Part shown: positions 43,990 through 52,653 of the stretch, in pieces | Position numbering within the stretch: position 1 is the first letter of the stretch | Layout: each line of letters begins with the position of its first letter | Assembly: GCA_016721625.1 (NCBI GenBank) | Contig: JADKHR010000001.1 | Span: 1,054,001 to 1,118,000, forward strand | DNA length: 64,000 bases | Reading direction: 5' to 3' | From: Elusimicrobiota bacterium | GTDB taxonomy: Bacteria; Elusimicrobiota; Elusimicrobia; FEN-1173 | The notes under the pieces: generated by a model | Told to the model about the DNA's origin: nothing | The model's input: only the letters and a program-made list of their open reading frames with translations | The model's database searches: none | Program-made: the position numbers and the translations under genes

Positions 43990-45249
43990 TTGAGGCACAT
44001 CGCACTGCTCACCGCTCTCGTTTGGTTCGCTTTATCCCCGCTGTCCGCGGCGAAACTCACCAACCGCCCCATTGCCGTGGTCAGCGGAGAAACCGTCTTG
44101 CTATCGGACTACCAGAAAAACTGGGACGCCCTCTTGGAACAGCGAAAAGCGCAGAAAGGGCCGGATTCGGTCACGGAAGCCTTCAAAAAAGATTCTCGCC
44201 AAAAGCTTTTGGATCAGATGGTCGATGACAAAATTCTCCAGGCCGAAGCCAAGAAACGCAAGATCCGGGTTCCCCAGCGCGATTTGGAAAACGCCGTGGT
44301 CCAAGTCAAAGCCCGCCTGCTTTCGGATGCCGGACGCCGGGACATCGAAACGATCCTGCGGCGGCAGATGGCCGCCCAGGGAAAAAACGGGGAAGGGGAG
44401 GCGGACATTTCGGCCGCCTGGAAAGAACTTTCGGCCTCGAACCCCGCCGCCGTGAAAGAAGCCGAAGCCACGTTTAAAAAAAGAATGGCCGAGGAAGGAC
44501 TGGACGATAAAAAATTTACGGACCGGATCCGGGAACAACTGAGCGTGGTCCAGCTGGCCCAGGAAATTGTCCGCGAACGGACGAAACCACCATCGGAAGA
44601 ACAAATGAAGGACCTGTTTTCTCAATTGGAACCCAAGGTCAAAAAATTACAGGCGGACCACGACCTGGCCCGGGATCGCATGAAACGCGCGCGGGAAGAG
44701 GAGCTGGCGCCGGAAGAAATTCTGACTTTGAAATCTTATCTACAAGTCGCCGAACAGGCGCGGGCGCGCCATATCCTAATGGGGATGATTGGAAGCAACC
44801 GCCGCCCGACCCCATGGAAAGAGGTCTCGCCAGCGGACAAAGCGGACGTTCGGAAGAAAATAACGGAACTGCGGAAGAAAATAAAAGCCGGCGCGGACTT
44901 CGCCGAACTGGCGGAACAAAATTCCCTGGATAAAGATTCCGCCGCGAACGGCGGAGACCTGGGGTTCTTTCCCCGCGGGAGCATGGTTCAGGCCTTTGAG
45001 GACGCGACCTTTGCCCTCTCCGAGGGCCAGGTTTCGGACATCGTGGAAACGCCCTTCGGCCTCCATCTCATTAAACTTATTGAGAAGAAAGGGGCGACCA
45101 AACTCCGCTTCGAGCAGGCGCAGACGGACATGCACGAATACCTCTTCAGCACCGCTCAACAGAAAGTTTTTGAGGAGTTCGTTTCAGGCCTTCGCAAAAG
45201 TTACGACGTTAAAATCCTCTTGACCCCTGAGGAGTTGGCCGCTCTTTAA
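43990..45249 (+). CDS. surA: SurA-like periplasmic chaperone / peptidyl-prolyl isomerase
   Basis: 419 residues. TTG 43990 has GGAGG 8 nt upstream and begins a clear signal peptide (HIALLTALVWFALSPLSAA). A long helical N-domain of the SurA/PpiD kind (residues about 25-240) is followed by a parvulin domain: RARHILMGMIGSN, ADFAELAEQNSLDKDSAANGG and ETPFGLHLIKL. It escorts outer-membrane proteins. It sits between a second parvulin gene and pdxA, echoing the surA-pdxA order known from proteobacteria. Confidence 0.88.
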   Translation: MRHIALLTALVWFALSPLSAAKLTNRPIAVVSGETVLLSDYQKNWDALLEQRKAQKGPDSVTEAFKKDSRQKLLDQMVDDKILQAEAKKRKIRVPQRDLENAVVQVKARLLSDAGRRDIETILRRQMAAQGKNGEGEADISAAWKELSASNPAAVKEAEATFKKRMAEEGLDDKKFTDRIREQLSVVQLAQEIVRERTKPPSEEQMKDLFSQLEPKVKKLQADHDLARDRMKRAREEELAPEEILTLKSYLQVAEQARARHILMGMIGSNRRPTPWKEVSPADKADVRKKITELRKKIKAGADFAELAEQNSLDKDSAANGGDLGFFPRGSMVQAFEDATFALSEGQVSDIVETPFGLHLIKLIEKKGATKLRFEQAQTDMHEYLFSTAQQKVFEEFVSGLRKSYDVKILLTPEELAAL

Positions 45250-46260
45250 ATGGTCCTCCCTTTCCTCGCCATCACCCTGGGGGATCCCGCCGGGTGCGGA
45301 CCCTGGGTGGGGGCGCGGGCGGCCATGGACGCCCGGGTTCGACGCGCCGCCAGGCCGGTCCTGGTGGGCGATGCCTGGGTGCTTCACCGTTTCGTCCGAA
45401 TCCCCAACCTCCGAGTTCACCCCATCACCGACCTTAGCGAATTTTCTGCTCGCCCCGGGTTGGTCAACGTGTTGCATGTCCCTCATCCGAACATTCGAAC
45501 CCTGGTCCTGGGCCGAGCCCAAAAAACCGGTGGGGAATCCGCCGCCTTGTCCGTTCGAACGGCGGTGAGCTTGGCGATGACGGGCCGCGTGGCCGCCGTG
45601 GTCACGGGCCCGGTTTCCAAGGAATCGTTTAAAGCCGCCGGCCTTCCCTTCCCGGGCCACACCGAAATGCTGGCGGCCCTGAGCGGGGCGGGCCCTGTGG
45701 AGATGATCATGATGGCCGGCACTTTACGAACGCTTCTGGTCACGCGGCACCTACCGCTCAAAGAGGTCCCGGGCGCCCTCCGTTGGAGGGGTCTGGTGGA
45801 TTCCGTTGTTCGGGCGGACCGATGGGCCCGATCGGCCCTGGGGCTCAGGCGACCCCGTTGGGCCATGTGCGGGCTGAACCCCCACGCGGGGGACAACGGG
45901 TTGTTGGGAAAAGAGGAAGGGCGCTTGATCGGTCCGGCCGTGGCCGAGATTCGTCGACGAGGAATCCAAGTGGAGGGGCCCTTGCCCGCCGACAGCGCCT
46001 GGGCCAAACACCGGGAAGGAAAATACGATTTTGTGGCGAGCCTTTACCACGACCAAGGGATGATCCCGCTCAAAATGGCATCGCCCCGGGGGGTCGTCAA
46101 TGCCACGGCGGGATTGCCGTTCGTCCGCACCTCGCCAGGCCACGGAACGGCCTTCGACTTGGCGAAAGAACGGCCTCCCTTCAGACAGGCGGACCCGGAA
46201 CCCACGGTTCAAGCCTGCCGGACGGCATTGGAAATCGCTGGAAGAAATACCCGAAGATGA
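45250..46260 (+). CDS. pdxA: 4-hydroxythreonine-4-phosphate dehydrogenase
   Basis: 336 residues for pyridoxal phosphate synthesis. ITLGDPAGCGP at the start, metal-binding His residues in PGHTEMLA, GLNPHAGDNGL and YHDQGMIPLKM, and the end RTSPGHGTAFDLA. The ATG directly follows the surA stop. The surA-pdxA adjacency is a known conserved pairing. Confidence 0.96.
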   Translation: MVLPFLAITLGDPAGCGPWVGARAAMDARVRRAARPVLVGDAWVLHRFVRIPNLRVHPITDLSEFSARPGLVNVLHVPHPNIRTLVLGRAQKTGGESAALSVRTAVSLAMTGRVAAVVTGPVSKESFKAAGLPFPGHTEMLAALSGAGPVEMIMMAGTLRTLLVTRHLPLKEVPGALRWRGLVDSVVRADRWARSALGLRRPRWAMCGLNPHAGDNGLLGKEEGRLIGPAVAEIRRRGIQVEGPLPADSAWAKHREGKYDFVASLYHDQGMIPLKMASPRGVVNATAGLPFVRTSPGHGTAFDLAKERPPFRQADPEPTVQACRTALEIAGRNTRR

Positions 46261-47297
46261 AGAACACGATCCGAACCTCCCTCCTATCGTTCGCACTCCT
46301 TCTCCCGGCATTTCTGCGAGCGGAGGAGCGATCCTCCATTCTCCTAGCTCTTCAGGCGGGAGGGGGAACGGTTTTTTCGCCTTCCGGGTTCTCCTCTCTC
46401 CATCACGAACCCATTGTTGTCGGGGGACGGTTGGGCTACCAAATTTCCGATCGATGGGCGGTGGGTGGACAGTTTTCCAACTACCACATCGGGTCCTCCA
46501 CCACCCCCTCTCAAGACGTCACCCTCCAGCCCATCACGGCCTGGGTTCAACGAGATTTTACCGGCACCCGCCTCTGGACACCCTACCTCCTGGCCTCCGC
46601 CGGCGTCTCCCGGAACGCGCGCGACCATTTTTCCACCCAGGAATCGGACACCGGTTGGACCGCGGGACTCGCGTTCGGACTCAACTTACGGGTTTCTGAA
46701 ATGAACGACCTCTCCTTTGAGATCGGCGCCCGCCACTTCTCCCAGGCGACCGTCGAGAACGGTTCCCTCGCCCTGATGGACGCCGCCCTGATCCTCCGGT
46801 TCTATATTCCGGAAAGTTGGGTGCCCGTGAAATCTGAAGTCGACATTTCCGCCGCGGAGCTCGAGCTCCCCATCACGACCGAAGAGCTGGATCGCGAAAT
46901 CGACCCTGGGCTCCTGGCTCAGGTGGAGTTGGCCCGAGTCCAACAAGAGATCGGGAGCGGAAAATTCCCGCCCATTTCCTTTGATTCTGGGACGGCGAGG
47001 CTCCAAACGACTTCGTTTGAAGCCCTCGATACCATTGGCGCGATTCTTCGCCGATACCCCGACGTGGCCGTGCGCATCTACGGCTACGTGGAAGAATCCT
47101 ACGGGGGAGAAGCGGCCGAAGCGTTGGCGTTGGCCCGGTCGGAAGTGGTCCGGACCTATGTGGTGCAAAATTTCCACGTAAACGAGGGGCGACTGTCCGT
47201 CCTTGGGGAACGCCCCCTTTCCACCCCGGAGCAAGGAGCTCCCCCCCCCCGGCGCTACCGGCGCATCGAGTTCGAGGCGCTGCAGAGCGCACCCTAA
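46257..47297 (+). CDS. OmpA-like outer-membrane protein
   Basis: 346 residues. Signal peptide (SLLSFALLLPAFLRA), then an eight-strand-type barrel (about 25-185, many alternating aromatic residues, GGRLGYQISDRWAVGG), and a C-terminal OmpA peptidoglycan-binding region: IGSGKFPPISFDSGTARL, AILRRYPDVAVRIYGYVEE, then ALARSEVVRTYVV and a final RRIEFEAL. It anchors the outer membrane to peptidoglycan. The ATG overlaps the pdxA stop (ATGA). Confidence 0.85.
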   Translation: MKNTIRTSLLSFALLLPAFLRAEERSSILLALQAGGGTVFSPSGFSSLHHEPIVVGGRLGYQISDRWAVGGQFSNYHIGSSTTPSQDVTLQPITAWVQRDFTGTRLWTPYLLASAGVSRNARDHFSTQESDTGWTAGLAFGLNLRVSEMNDLSFEIGARHFSQATVENGSLALMDAALILRFYIPESWVPVKSEVDISAAELELPITTEELDREIDPGLLAQVELARVQQEIGSGKFPPISFDSGTARLQTTSFEALDTIGAILRRYPDVAVRIYGYVEESYGGEAAEALALARSEVVRTYVVQNFHVNEGRLSVLGERPLSTPEQGAPPPRRYRRIEFEALQSAP

Positions 47298-47301
47298 TCA
47301 G

Positions 47302-47330
47302 TTGAATTTTATTGGATTAATTCTCATAAT
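47302..47330 (+). promoter_or_regulatory. Promoter of the 47397 lipoprotein gene
   Basis: TTGAAT, 17-bp spacer, CATAAT. AT-rich surroundings contrast with the GC-rich genes. Predicted leader about 60 nt. Confidence 0.6.
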
Positions 47331-47396
47331 GATACAGACTTCATACCCGCCCGAATCGTTCAGGCTTTGGAAAAACTCAACTCAGGAGGATTCTTC

Positions 47397-47984
47397 ATGT
47401 TAACGAAATATCGGTTTGTTTACGGTTTGATCGCCATGGGCTTTTTGGCCACAGGATGCGCAAAACCGCCGACGGTGGAAATGGCAGACGCGGAAAACGC
47501 GGTCACCGCGGCGGAGGGAGCCGGCGCCGCCGAGTATGCCCCGCAGGAGTTCCGGACCGCCCAGGACACCCTGGCCGACGCCCGGGCTAAAATGGATGCC
47601 AAAGATTACAAGGCCGCCTTAGCGGGCGCCCTCGACGCAAAAGGCAAAGCCGAGACCGCCCAGACCGCTATCGCTTCCGGAAAGGAAACCGCGAAAGCCC
47701 AAGCCATGCGGGCCATCACGTTGGTGCAAGAAAAGCTGAAGAAGCTTAAGGCCAGCGTCGGCAAAACCAAGGGAGCCTCCGCCGCGAAACTGAAATCCTC
47801 TTTGGCCGCCATTGAATCCGATTGGACGAAAGTGATGGAGGAGACCATGAACGGAAACTTCACCAAGGTGAACGCTTCCATTCCCGGCATCCTGAACCGG
47901 ATCGATGACCTGGAAAAGAAAGTTCAGGGACCGGCAAAACCCGCCGCCAAAGCGAAGCCAGCCAAACACTCGAAAAAGAAATAG
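47397..47984 (+). CDS. Small helical lipoprotein (DUF4398-like)
   Basis: 195 residues. Lipobox LATGC (Cys at about 21) after a short signal peptide. The rest is helical and Ala/Lys-rich: EYAPQEFRTAQDTLADARAKM resembles the DUF4398 repeat, and the tail is Pro-Ala-Lys rich. AGGAGG lies 6 nt before the ATG. It has its own promoter and a strong terminator, so it is probably abundant, possibly a structural envelope lipoprotein. Confidence 0.75.
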   Translation: MLTKYRFVYGLIAMGFLATGCAKPPTVEMADAENAVTAAEGAGAAEYAPQEFRTAQDTLADARAKMDAKDYKAALAGALDAKGKAETAQTAIASGKETAKAQAMRAITLVQEKLKKLKASVGKTKGASAAKLKSSLAAIESDWTKVMEETMNGNFTKVNASIPGILNRIDDLEKKVQGPAKPAAKAKPAKHSKKK

Positions 47985-48004
47985 AGGCCGCCCGCGTTTT
48001 TCAC

Positions 48005-48042
48005 ACAACCACCCGATCCCGCACGCGGGGCCGGGTGGTTGT
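48005..48042 (+). terminator. Rho-independent terminator of the lipoprotein gene
   Basis: ACAACCACCCG (48005-48015) pairs with CGGGTGGTTGT (48032-48042), an 11-bp perfect stem, followed by CTTTTC. Confidence 0.8.
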
Positions 48043-48080
48043 CTTTTCAGGAAAGGCAGGACCGCGAGGGAGGGGCACCG

Positions 48081-48110
48081 TTGACCGTCCGTCGGCGGAA
48101 ATGGTAATGT
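48081..48110 (+). promoter_or_regulatory. Promoter of the TPR gene
   Basis: TTGACC, 18-bp spacer, TAATGT. Predicted leader about 19 nt. Confidence 0.5.
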
Positions 48111-48135
48111 GTCCTTCTAGGCGGAAAACACTTTC

Positions 48136-48621
48136 ATGAAGCGACGATTCATCTTTGCGATTTTTGGCGCCGGTCTGGCGCTCTTGCCCGCGCGGGGACG
48201 AGCGGAGGGCCCCGGCGAACCGCTGATGGCGGAAGTCCAGAAATCCACCGAATCGGTGAAGGATCCCCTCCTGACGGAAGCCCGCGGGGACCTGGAGGCG
48301 GGTCAGGTCCGGCAGGCGAGACGAAAGTTGAATTCTTTTTTGGACAAACAGCCAACTTCGGCCGAAGGGTGGACGCTGTTGGGGCGAACCTATCTGGCGA
48401 CGGGAGACAACAGCAAAGCCCTGAGCCGCTTCCAGAAGGCTTTGAAATTCGATCCGCATTACGCCCCCGCCTTCACCGGACGGGGAGAAGTTTTTGAGAA
48501 ACGGGGACACTTAGACGAAGCGGCCAACGAGTTCCGCGCCGCCGTCCTGTCCGACCCCAACGAGCCGGAAGCCCGCCAGGCTCTGGCCCGGTTGAATCAA
48601 AACGCCCCCTCCCCCGAGTGA
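48136..48621 (+). CDS. Periplasmic TPR-repeat protein
   Basis: 161 residues. A signal peptide (RRFIFAIFGAGLALLPARGRA) is followed by three or so TPR units, clearest in AEGWTLLGRTYLATGDNSKA and APAFTGRGEVFEKRGHLDEA. A protein-interaction scaffold; partner unknown. Confidence 0.8.
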   Translation: MKRRFIFAIFGAGLALLPARGRAEGPGEPLMAEVQKSTESVKDPLLTEARGDLEAGQVRQARRKLNSFLDKQPTSAEGWTLLGRTYLATGDNSKALSRFQKALKFDPHYAPAFTGRGEVFEKRGHLDEAANEFRAAVLSDPNEPEARQALARLNQNAPSPE

Positions 48622-48649
48622 GGCGCCCCCTTTTTGAGGTTCCGACACC

Positions 48650-48733
48650 GCGCGGGTGGTGGAATTGGCAGACACGTAAGGCTCAGGACCTTATGGCCGC
48701 AAGGCCTTGCAGGTTCAACTCCTGTCCCGCGCA
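48650..48733 (+). tRNA. tRNA-Leu (anticodon CAG)
   Basis: 84 nt. Acceptor GCGCGGG pairs with CCCGCGC, discriminator A. Anticodon stem TAAGG/CCTTA with loop CTCAGGA gives anticodon CAG (48684-48686). A long variable arm fits a class II tRNA. T-loop GTTCAAC. CCA is not encoded. Confidence 0.95.
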
Positions 48734-48754
48734 GTGTCGGAATCCAAAGGTCCC

Positions 48755-49213
48755 ATGAAAACCGTCGCCCGAAATCGCCGAGCGTTTCACAAATACAGCG
48801 TTCTGGAAACATTCGACGGGGGGTTGGCGCTCACGGGCCCGGAAGTTAAATCCATCCGCGCCGGCGAGATCAACCTCGAGGATGGGTTCGGCCGGGTCGA
48901 AAACGGCGAAGTGTTCCTATGGAACGTTCACGTCGCGCCCTACAAACAAGGATCTCTTCACGTCGAGCAGATCCCCACCCGCCGGAGAAAGGTCCTGCTT
49001 CACAAGGCAGAAATCAAACGCCTTTTCGGCAAGATGACGTCCAAGGGATTGACGCTCATCCCGCTGGAAATCTATTTCGGAGAATCCGGTTACGCCAAAG
49101 TGAAACTCGGCCTGGCCAAGGGTAAAACCGGCCCCGACCATCGGGAAGACATTAAACGGCGTGAACTGGACCGAGACCTGCGCCGAAATTTTTCCGGCCG
49201 GCGGAAAATTTAA
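48755..49213 (+). CDS. smpB: SsrA-binding protein
   Basis: 152 residues. Binds tmRNA to rescue stalled ribosomes. NRRAFHKYSVLETFDGGLALTGPEVKSIR (in part), FLWNVHVAPYKQG, LIPLEIYFGESGYAKVKLGLAKGK and a basic tail. ATG 48755 has AAAGG 6 nt upstream. The tmRNA gene itself was not found in the window. Confidence 0.96.
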   Translation: MKTVARNRRAFHKYSVLETFDGGLALTGPEVKSIRAGEINLEDGFGRVENGEVFLWNVHVAPYKQGSLHVEQIPTRRRKVLLHKAEIKRLFGKMTSKGLTLIPLEIYFGESGYAKVKLGLAKGKTGPDHREDIKRRELDRDLRRNFSGRRKI

Positions 49214-49269
49214 ACCGGGTTTTCATTCGCATAAAGCTTTGTGTTTCCCTTTGGTGTTTCTTAATTTTT

Positions 49270-49329
49270 GAGGGGAACCAACATTGGAGTTCCCCTCTCC
49301 CTCCCCCCTCTCCCGCAGGCGGGAGAGGG
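49270..49329. repeat. Two adjacent palindromes between smpB and tRNA-Ser
   Basis: Palindrome 1: GAGGGGAAC (49270-49278) with GTTCCCCTC (49289-49297). Palindrome 2: CCCTCTCCCG (49306-49315) with CGGGAGAGGG (49320-49329). The second resembles the palindromes around the DUF559 gene and the first could end smpB transcripts. Confidence 0.55.
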
Positions 49330-49394
49330 AAACCGCTTGTTTCTTCGGTCAAACGATTGGGAGAAACCAAGTGGAACTTTTGCGGGGTTCAGGC

Positions 49395-49481
49395 GGAGGG
49401 ATGGCCGAGTGGTTGAAGGCGCCGCTCTCGAAAAGCGGTAGGGGTTTACGCTCCTCGTGAGTTCAAATCTCACTCCCTCCG
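49395..49481 (+). tRNA. tRNA-Ser (anticodon CGA)
   Basis: 87 nt. Acceptor GGAGGGA pairs with TCCCTCC, discriminator G. Anticodon stem CCGCT/AGCGG with loop CTCGAAA gives CGA (49429-49431). Long variable arm, T-loop GTTCAAAT. CCA is not encoded. Confidence 0.95.
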
Positions 49482-49545
49482 CCGGAACCCCGAAAACACT
49501 CCGGCAGAGGAAACCGGCGCGTCGAAATACCGACCCGCCGATTTT

Positions 49546-50616
49546 TTATTGCGGCACGCCGAGCTTTTGCATTAAAAGGTCGGGAAAGCGCGTGTGCCGA
49601 AGAACGTCCTCCAACCGGATCAAGTCGGACTGCACCAAGGCCTGCAAGGCCTGGTTCATGGATTGCATGCCGAACCGCTTTCCCGTTTCCATGTCGGTGA
49701 GGATTTGGAAGGTTTTCCCTCCCCGGATGAGGTTTCGGATCGACGGGGTCGACACCATGATTTCAGGCGACAACACCCGCCCCGATCCATCCATTCGCGT
49801 GACCAACTGTTGCGAAATGATGCCTTCCAAACACCCCGCGATTTGACTCCGCATTAAAACCTGTTGCTCGTTTGGGAAACTTTCCACCAACCGATCGATG
49901 CTGGCCGCCGCGTCCATGGTGTGCAACGTGCCCAACACCAAGCGCCCCGTGCTCGCCGCCGTGATGGCCATGGCGATGGTCTCCCGTTCCCGAAGCTCCC
50001 CGATCATCACCACGTCAGGATCCTGGCGAAAGATATGCCGGAGGGCCGTTTCGTAATTCTCCGTATCGGTGCCGATCTCTCTCTGTTTGATGATGGCTTT
50101 GTTGTTCTTGAATAAAAATTCGATGGGGTCCTCAATGGTGATGATGTGGCAGGGACGTGTCGAGTTGATGACCTCGATCATGGCCGCGAGGGTCATGGAC
50201 TTTCCGCTCCCCGTGGGGCCCGTGACAAGAACCAATCCGGACTCTTTCAAAGCCAGGGAACGGGCGATGTCCGGGAGCCCCAGCTCCGTCAGACTGGGAA
50301 TCTTGAGGGGGATTTTTCGGAAAGCCACCGCCCAACTTCCCCGCTGTTTGTGAATGTTCCCGCGAAAACGGCCCACGTCAGGGAAACCTATGGAGAAATC
50401 CAGTTCGCGGTCTCCCAAAAGGCGGCTTCGCTGTTCCTCGGTCAAAAGACGAAAAATCATTTCCTCATTGTCGCGAAAATCGATGGGGGCCGTGTCGGGC
50501 ATGGGGGCGATTTTCCCGAAGGTGCGAAGGCACGGGGGAGAGCCCGCGCAGAGGTGCAAATCCGACGCATCGCTTTTCGCCAACTTGAGCAAGAATTCTC
50601 TAATGTCTGGGGCCAT
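49546..50616 (-). CDS. pilT: Type IV pilus retraction ATPase PilT-like
   Basis: 356 residues. A secretion-superfamily hexameric ATPase. N-terminal DASDLHLCAGSPP, Walker A GPTGSGKSMTLAAMI (about 131-145), Asp box IITIEDPIEFLF, Walker B DVVMIGELRERET, His box LGTLHTMDAAASIDR, and SIRNLIRGGKTFQI close to the AIRNLIRE retraction motif. ATG 50616 overlaps the upstream membrane-protein gene by 17 bp. No pilin or pilus assembly genes are nearby. PilU is the closest alternative. Confidence 0.92.
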   Translation of the reverse strand: MAPDIREFLLKLAKSDASDLHLCAGSPPCLRTFGKIAPMPDTAPIDFRDNEEMIFRLLTEEQRSRLLGDRELDFSIGFPDVGRFRGNIHKQRGSWAVAFRKIPLKIPSLTELGLPDIARSLALKESGLVLVTGPTGSGKSMTLAAMIEVINSTRPCHIITIEDPIEFLFKNNKAIIKQREIGTDTENYETALRHIFRQDPDVVMIGELRERETIAMAITAASTGRLVLGTLHTMDAAASIDRLVESFPNEQQVLMRSQIAGCLEGIISQQLVTRMDGSGRVLSPEIMVSTPSIRNLIRGGKTFQILTDMETGKRFGMQSMNQALQALVQSDLIRLEDVLRHTRFPDLLMQKLGVPQ

Positions 50617-51178
50617 CGGGTTCCTCCAGTTCCTTCCATTGGCGAACGATCCAGCCATACAGACCCACGAACAACGCCAAAATAGCAACCAACAAAACGA
50701 AAAAAATCGCCGCGAAGGCCCGCGTCGCCGCCGGCACGGTGGACACGTTGTCCCGGTAGACAAAGACCAAAGCCCCCCCCACCACCAACAGAGCGACCAT
50801 CCCCCGCGTGAAACGCTGAAGAATGGACAAGAGGCCCAGTTGGCGCCGCCAAAATTCGGAATTTGCTTTCGCCGCGGCCCATTGACGAAGGGCCGACGCC
50901 GGGACCCAAAGAATTCCGTAAACCGCCGCCAACACGGCCAGCCAAAGGACCAAGGGACGATCCGATAAGAGACGGAGCTCCGCCGCGAATGCGCGGACCG
51001 CTTCCTTCGATTGCAATTCAAGAACGATCGCCACCGATACCGCGGCGTGGAGAAGCGCGATTGAGAAGGGCAGGTTCATCCGCCAAAAAATCGGCCACCC
51101 CTCAGAAAAGTTGTCCCTTGTGAGTCGATCGAATAGAGTCTTCATTCCATGGTCCTGGTCTTGCCGAGAGTTAAGCAT
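50600..51178 (-). CDS. Four-TM membrane protein upstream of pilT
   Basis: 192 residues with four hydrophobic segments (about 37-55, 76-96, 125-143, 152-176). Unrecognised. ATG 51178 has AAAGG 5 nt upstream. It overlaps pilT, so a role with the retraction ATPase is possible but not shown. Confidence 0.7.
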   Translation of the reverse strand: MLNSRQDQDHGMKTLFDRLTRDNFSEGWPIFWRMNLPFSIALLHAAVSVAIVLELQSKEAVRAFAAELRLLSDRPLVLWLAVLAAVYGILWVPASALRQWAAAKANSEFWRRQLGLLSILQRFTRGMVALLVVGGALVFVYRDNVSTVPAATRAFAAIFFVLLVAILALFVGLYGWIVRQWKELEEPDGPRH

Positions 51179-51207
51179 AGCGCCTTTGCGGCAAATTTCA
51201 AGGGTTT

Positions 51208-51236
51208 TTTTTACCCCGCGCGGGACGCGCCTTCAA
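51208..51236 (-). promoter_or_regulatory. Promoter of the 4-TM protein and pilT
   Basis: Minus strand TTGAAG, 17-bp spacer, TAAAAA. Confidence 0.45.
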
Positions 51237-51238
51237 TG

Positions 51239-51247
51239 TGATAAAAT
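51239..51247 (+). promoter_or_regulatory. Extended -10 promoter of hldD
   Basis: TGATAAAAT, 22 bp before the hldD ATG, abutting the divergent promoter of the 4-TM protein gene. No good -35. Confidence 0.4.
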
Positions 51248-51269
51248 ATTTCCGATAAAAGGAGATCTT

Positions 51270-52199
51270 ATGCGTTTTTTGGTGACGGGCGCCGGGGGAC
51301 TGATCGGCGCCAATGTGGCGATGGGCCTGGAAAACCGCGGCCATGAAGTCCATGGCCTGGACCATTTCGACATCGGCCGACGGGAGAATTTGGCGAACGT
51401 GCGGGGCCCTATCCATGAGGGCGACATCCGGAATTTCAACTATGACTCGCTCGGTCGGTTCGACGCCATTTTCCACCAAGCCGCCATCACGGACACCACC
51501 GTCACCGACCCAGAACTCATGATGTCCGTGAACGTGGAGGCTTTCATAAAAATACTCGATTACGCCCAACGCACCGGCTGTCCCAAAGTGGTCTACGCCT
51601 CCAGCGCCGCCACCTATGGGAAAGGCGCGCCCCCCAACCGGGAGGACCAGCCCCCCCAACCCGCGAACATTTACGGCGTCAGCAAGGCCGACATGGAAAA
51701 AGCCGCCAAAGCCTTTACGGAAGCCAACTCGTCCGTGAAAGCCGTGGGGTTGCGTTATTTCAACGTTTACGGCCCCTTGGAGTTCCACAAGAAGGCCGCC
51801 GCCAGCATGATCTTCCAGTTATACCGACAGATCGCAGACGGCCAGCCGCCGCGGGTCTTCAAGTGGGGGGAACAATATCGGGACTTCATTTATGTGAAGG
51901 ACGTGGTGGAAGCTAATTGGAAAGCGTTCGAATATCCCGGAAACGGCGTTTTTAACGTGGGGACGGGCCGGGGAACCCGCTTTAACGAAGTCATCGCCTG
52001 TTTGAACAAAGCTCTTGGAACTTCTCAACCCACCGCCTATTTCGACAACCCTTACGGTTTCTACCAAGACGCCACCCGCGCCGACATTTCCCATGCCCAA
52101 AAAGAGCTCGGCTGGAAAGCCGCGTATACGCCCGAAGCGGGAATCATCGACTACGTGGCTTGGCTTCAAGCGCGAGAGAAATCCGCCGCCGGCGCCTAA
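51270..52199 (+). CDS. hldD: ADP-L-glycero-D-manno-heptose-6-epimerase
   Basis: 309 residues, extended SDR epimerase making the heptose of LPS inner core. TGAGGLIGANVA binds NADP; the catalytic set is SSAATYG and YGVSKADME (YxxxK). HldD marks: LRYFNVYGPLEFHKKAAASM, the RDFIYVKDVVEANW run and NPYGFYQDATRADI. AAAGGAG lies 6 nt before the ATG. It implies an LPS-type outer membrane. Confidence 0.92.
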   Translation: MRFLVTGAGGLIGANVAMGLENRGHEVHGLDHFDIGRRENLANVRGPIHEGDIRNFNYDSLGRFDAIFHQAAITDTTVTDPELMMSVNVEAFIKILDYAQRTGCPKVVYASSAATYGKGAPPNREDQPPQPANIYGVSKADMEKAAKAFTEANSSVKAVGLRYFNVYGPLEFHKKAAASMIFQLYRQIADGQPPRVFKWGEQYRDFIYVKDVVEANWKAFEYPGNGVFNVGTGRGTRFNEVIACLNKALGTSQPTAYFDNPYGFYQDATRADISHAQKELGWKAAYTPEAGIIDYVAWLQAREKSAAGA

Positions 52200-52218
52200 C
52201 TTATTCCCCCCAATAAAA

Positions 52219-52238
52219 ATCCCCGCGGGAGCGGGGAT
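52219..52238. terminator. Bidirectional terminator between hldD and the zinc-ribbon gene
   Basis: ATCCCCGC and GCGGGGAT form an 8-bp stem with a GGGA loop. The minus-strand side continues with TTTTATTG, a good U-run for the zinc-ribbon gene; the plus-strand side (CTTG) is weaker. Confidence 0.75.
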
Positions 52239-52263
52239 CTTGAACATCCGATAACGGTTCTTC

Positions 52264-52590
52264 CTAGGGATTCCGCCGAACCACCAACCCCTTTTTTTTA
52301 ACCACGTGTGCCGTAATAATGAACTCGGCCACCACCGGGATGAGGAACACCAAAATAAAAACCGCGAACCCCGGCATCCATTCATTCGCCATTATCAAAA
52401 AAGCCACCAAGACCGAAAATAGGGATACCCCCAGGGCAATAAACATCAGACCCCATCGGTGCCGAAGGAAGACCATTTCCCCGCAAGTCGCGCAGGAGAT
52501 GGATTGAAAGGGGGTGACGATGCTCATGACGTCAAAGAATGTGATCGTGCCCCCGCAGGCGGGACAGTGGGTGTTCGGCAGTAATTTCAT
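52264..52590 (-). CDS. Zinc-ribbon two-TM membrane protein
   Basis: 108 residues. CPACGG and CATCGE form a zinc ribbon (residues 9-12 and 33-36), followed by two TM helices (about 47-66 and 73-93) and a basic tail. Unrecognised function. GGAG lies 5 nt before the ATG. Confidence 0.75.
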   Translation of the reverse strand: MKLLPNTHCPACGGTITFFDVMSIVTPFQSISCATCGEMVFLRHRWGLMFIALGVSLFSVLVAFLIMANEWMPGFAVFILVFLIPVVAEFIITAHVVKKKGLVVRRNP

Positions 52591-52599
52591 GGCTCTCCA

Positions 52600-52628
52600 A
52601 ATCTAATGCTTGTTCGGCCGCTTGTCAA
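52600..52628 (-). promoter_or_regulatory. Sigma-70-type promoter of the zinc-ribbon gene
   Basis: Minus strand TTGACA, 17-bp spacer, TAGATT. The -10 ends 9 nt before the ATG, so the predicted transcript has almost no leader. Confidence 0.7.
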
Positions 52629-52653
52629 GGGTTTTAAAAATAGAGGGAACAAA

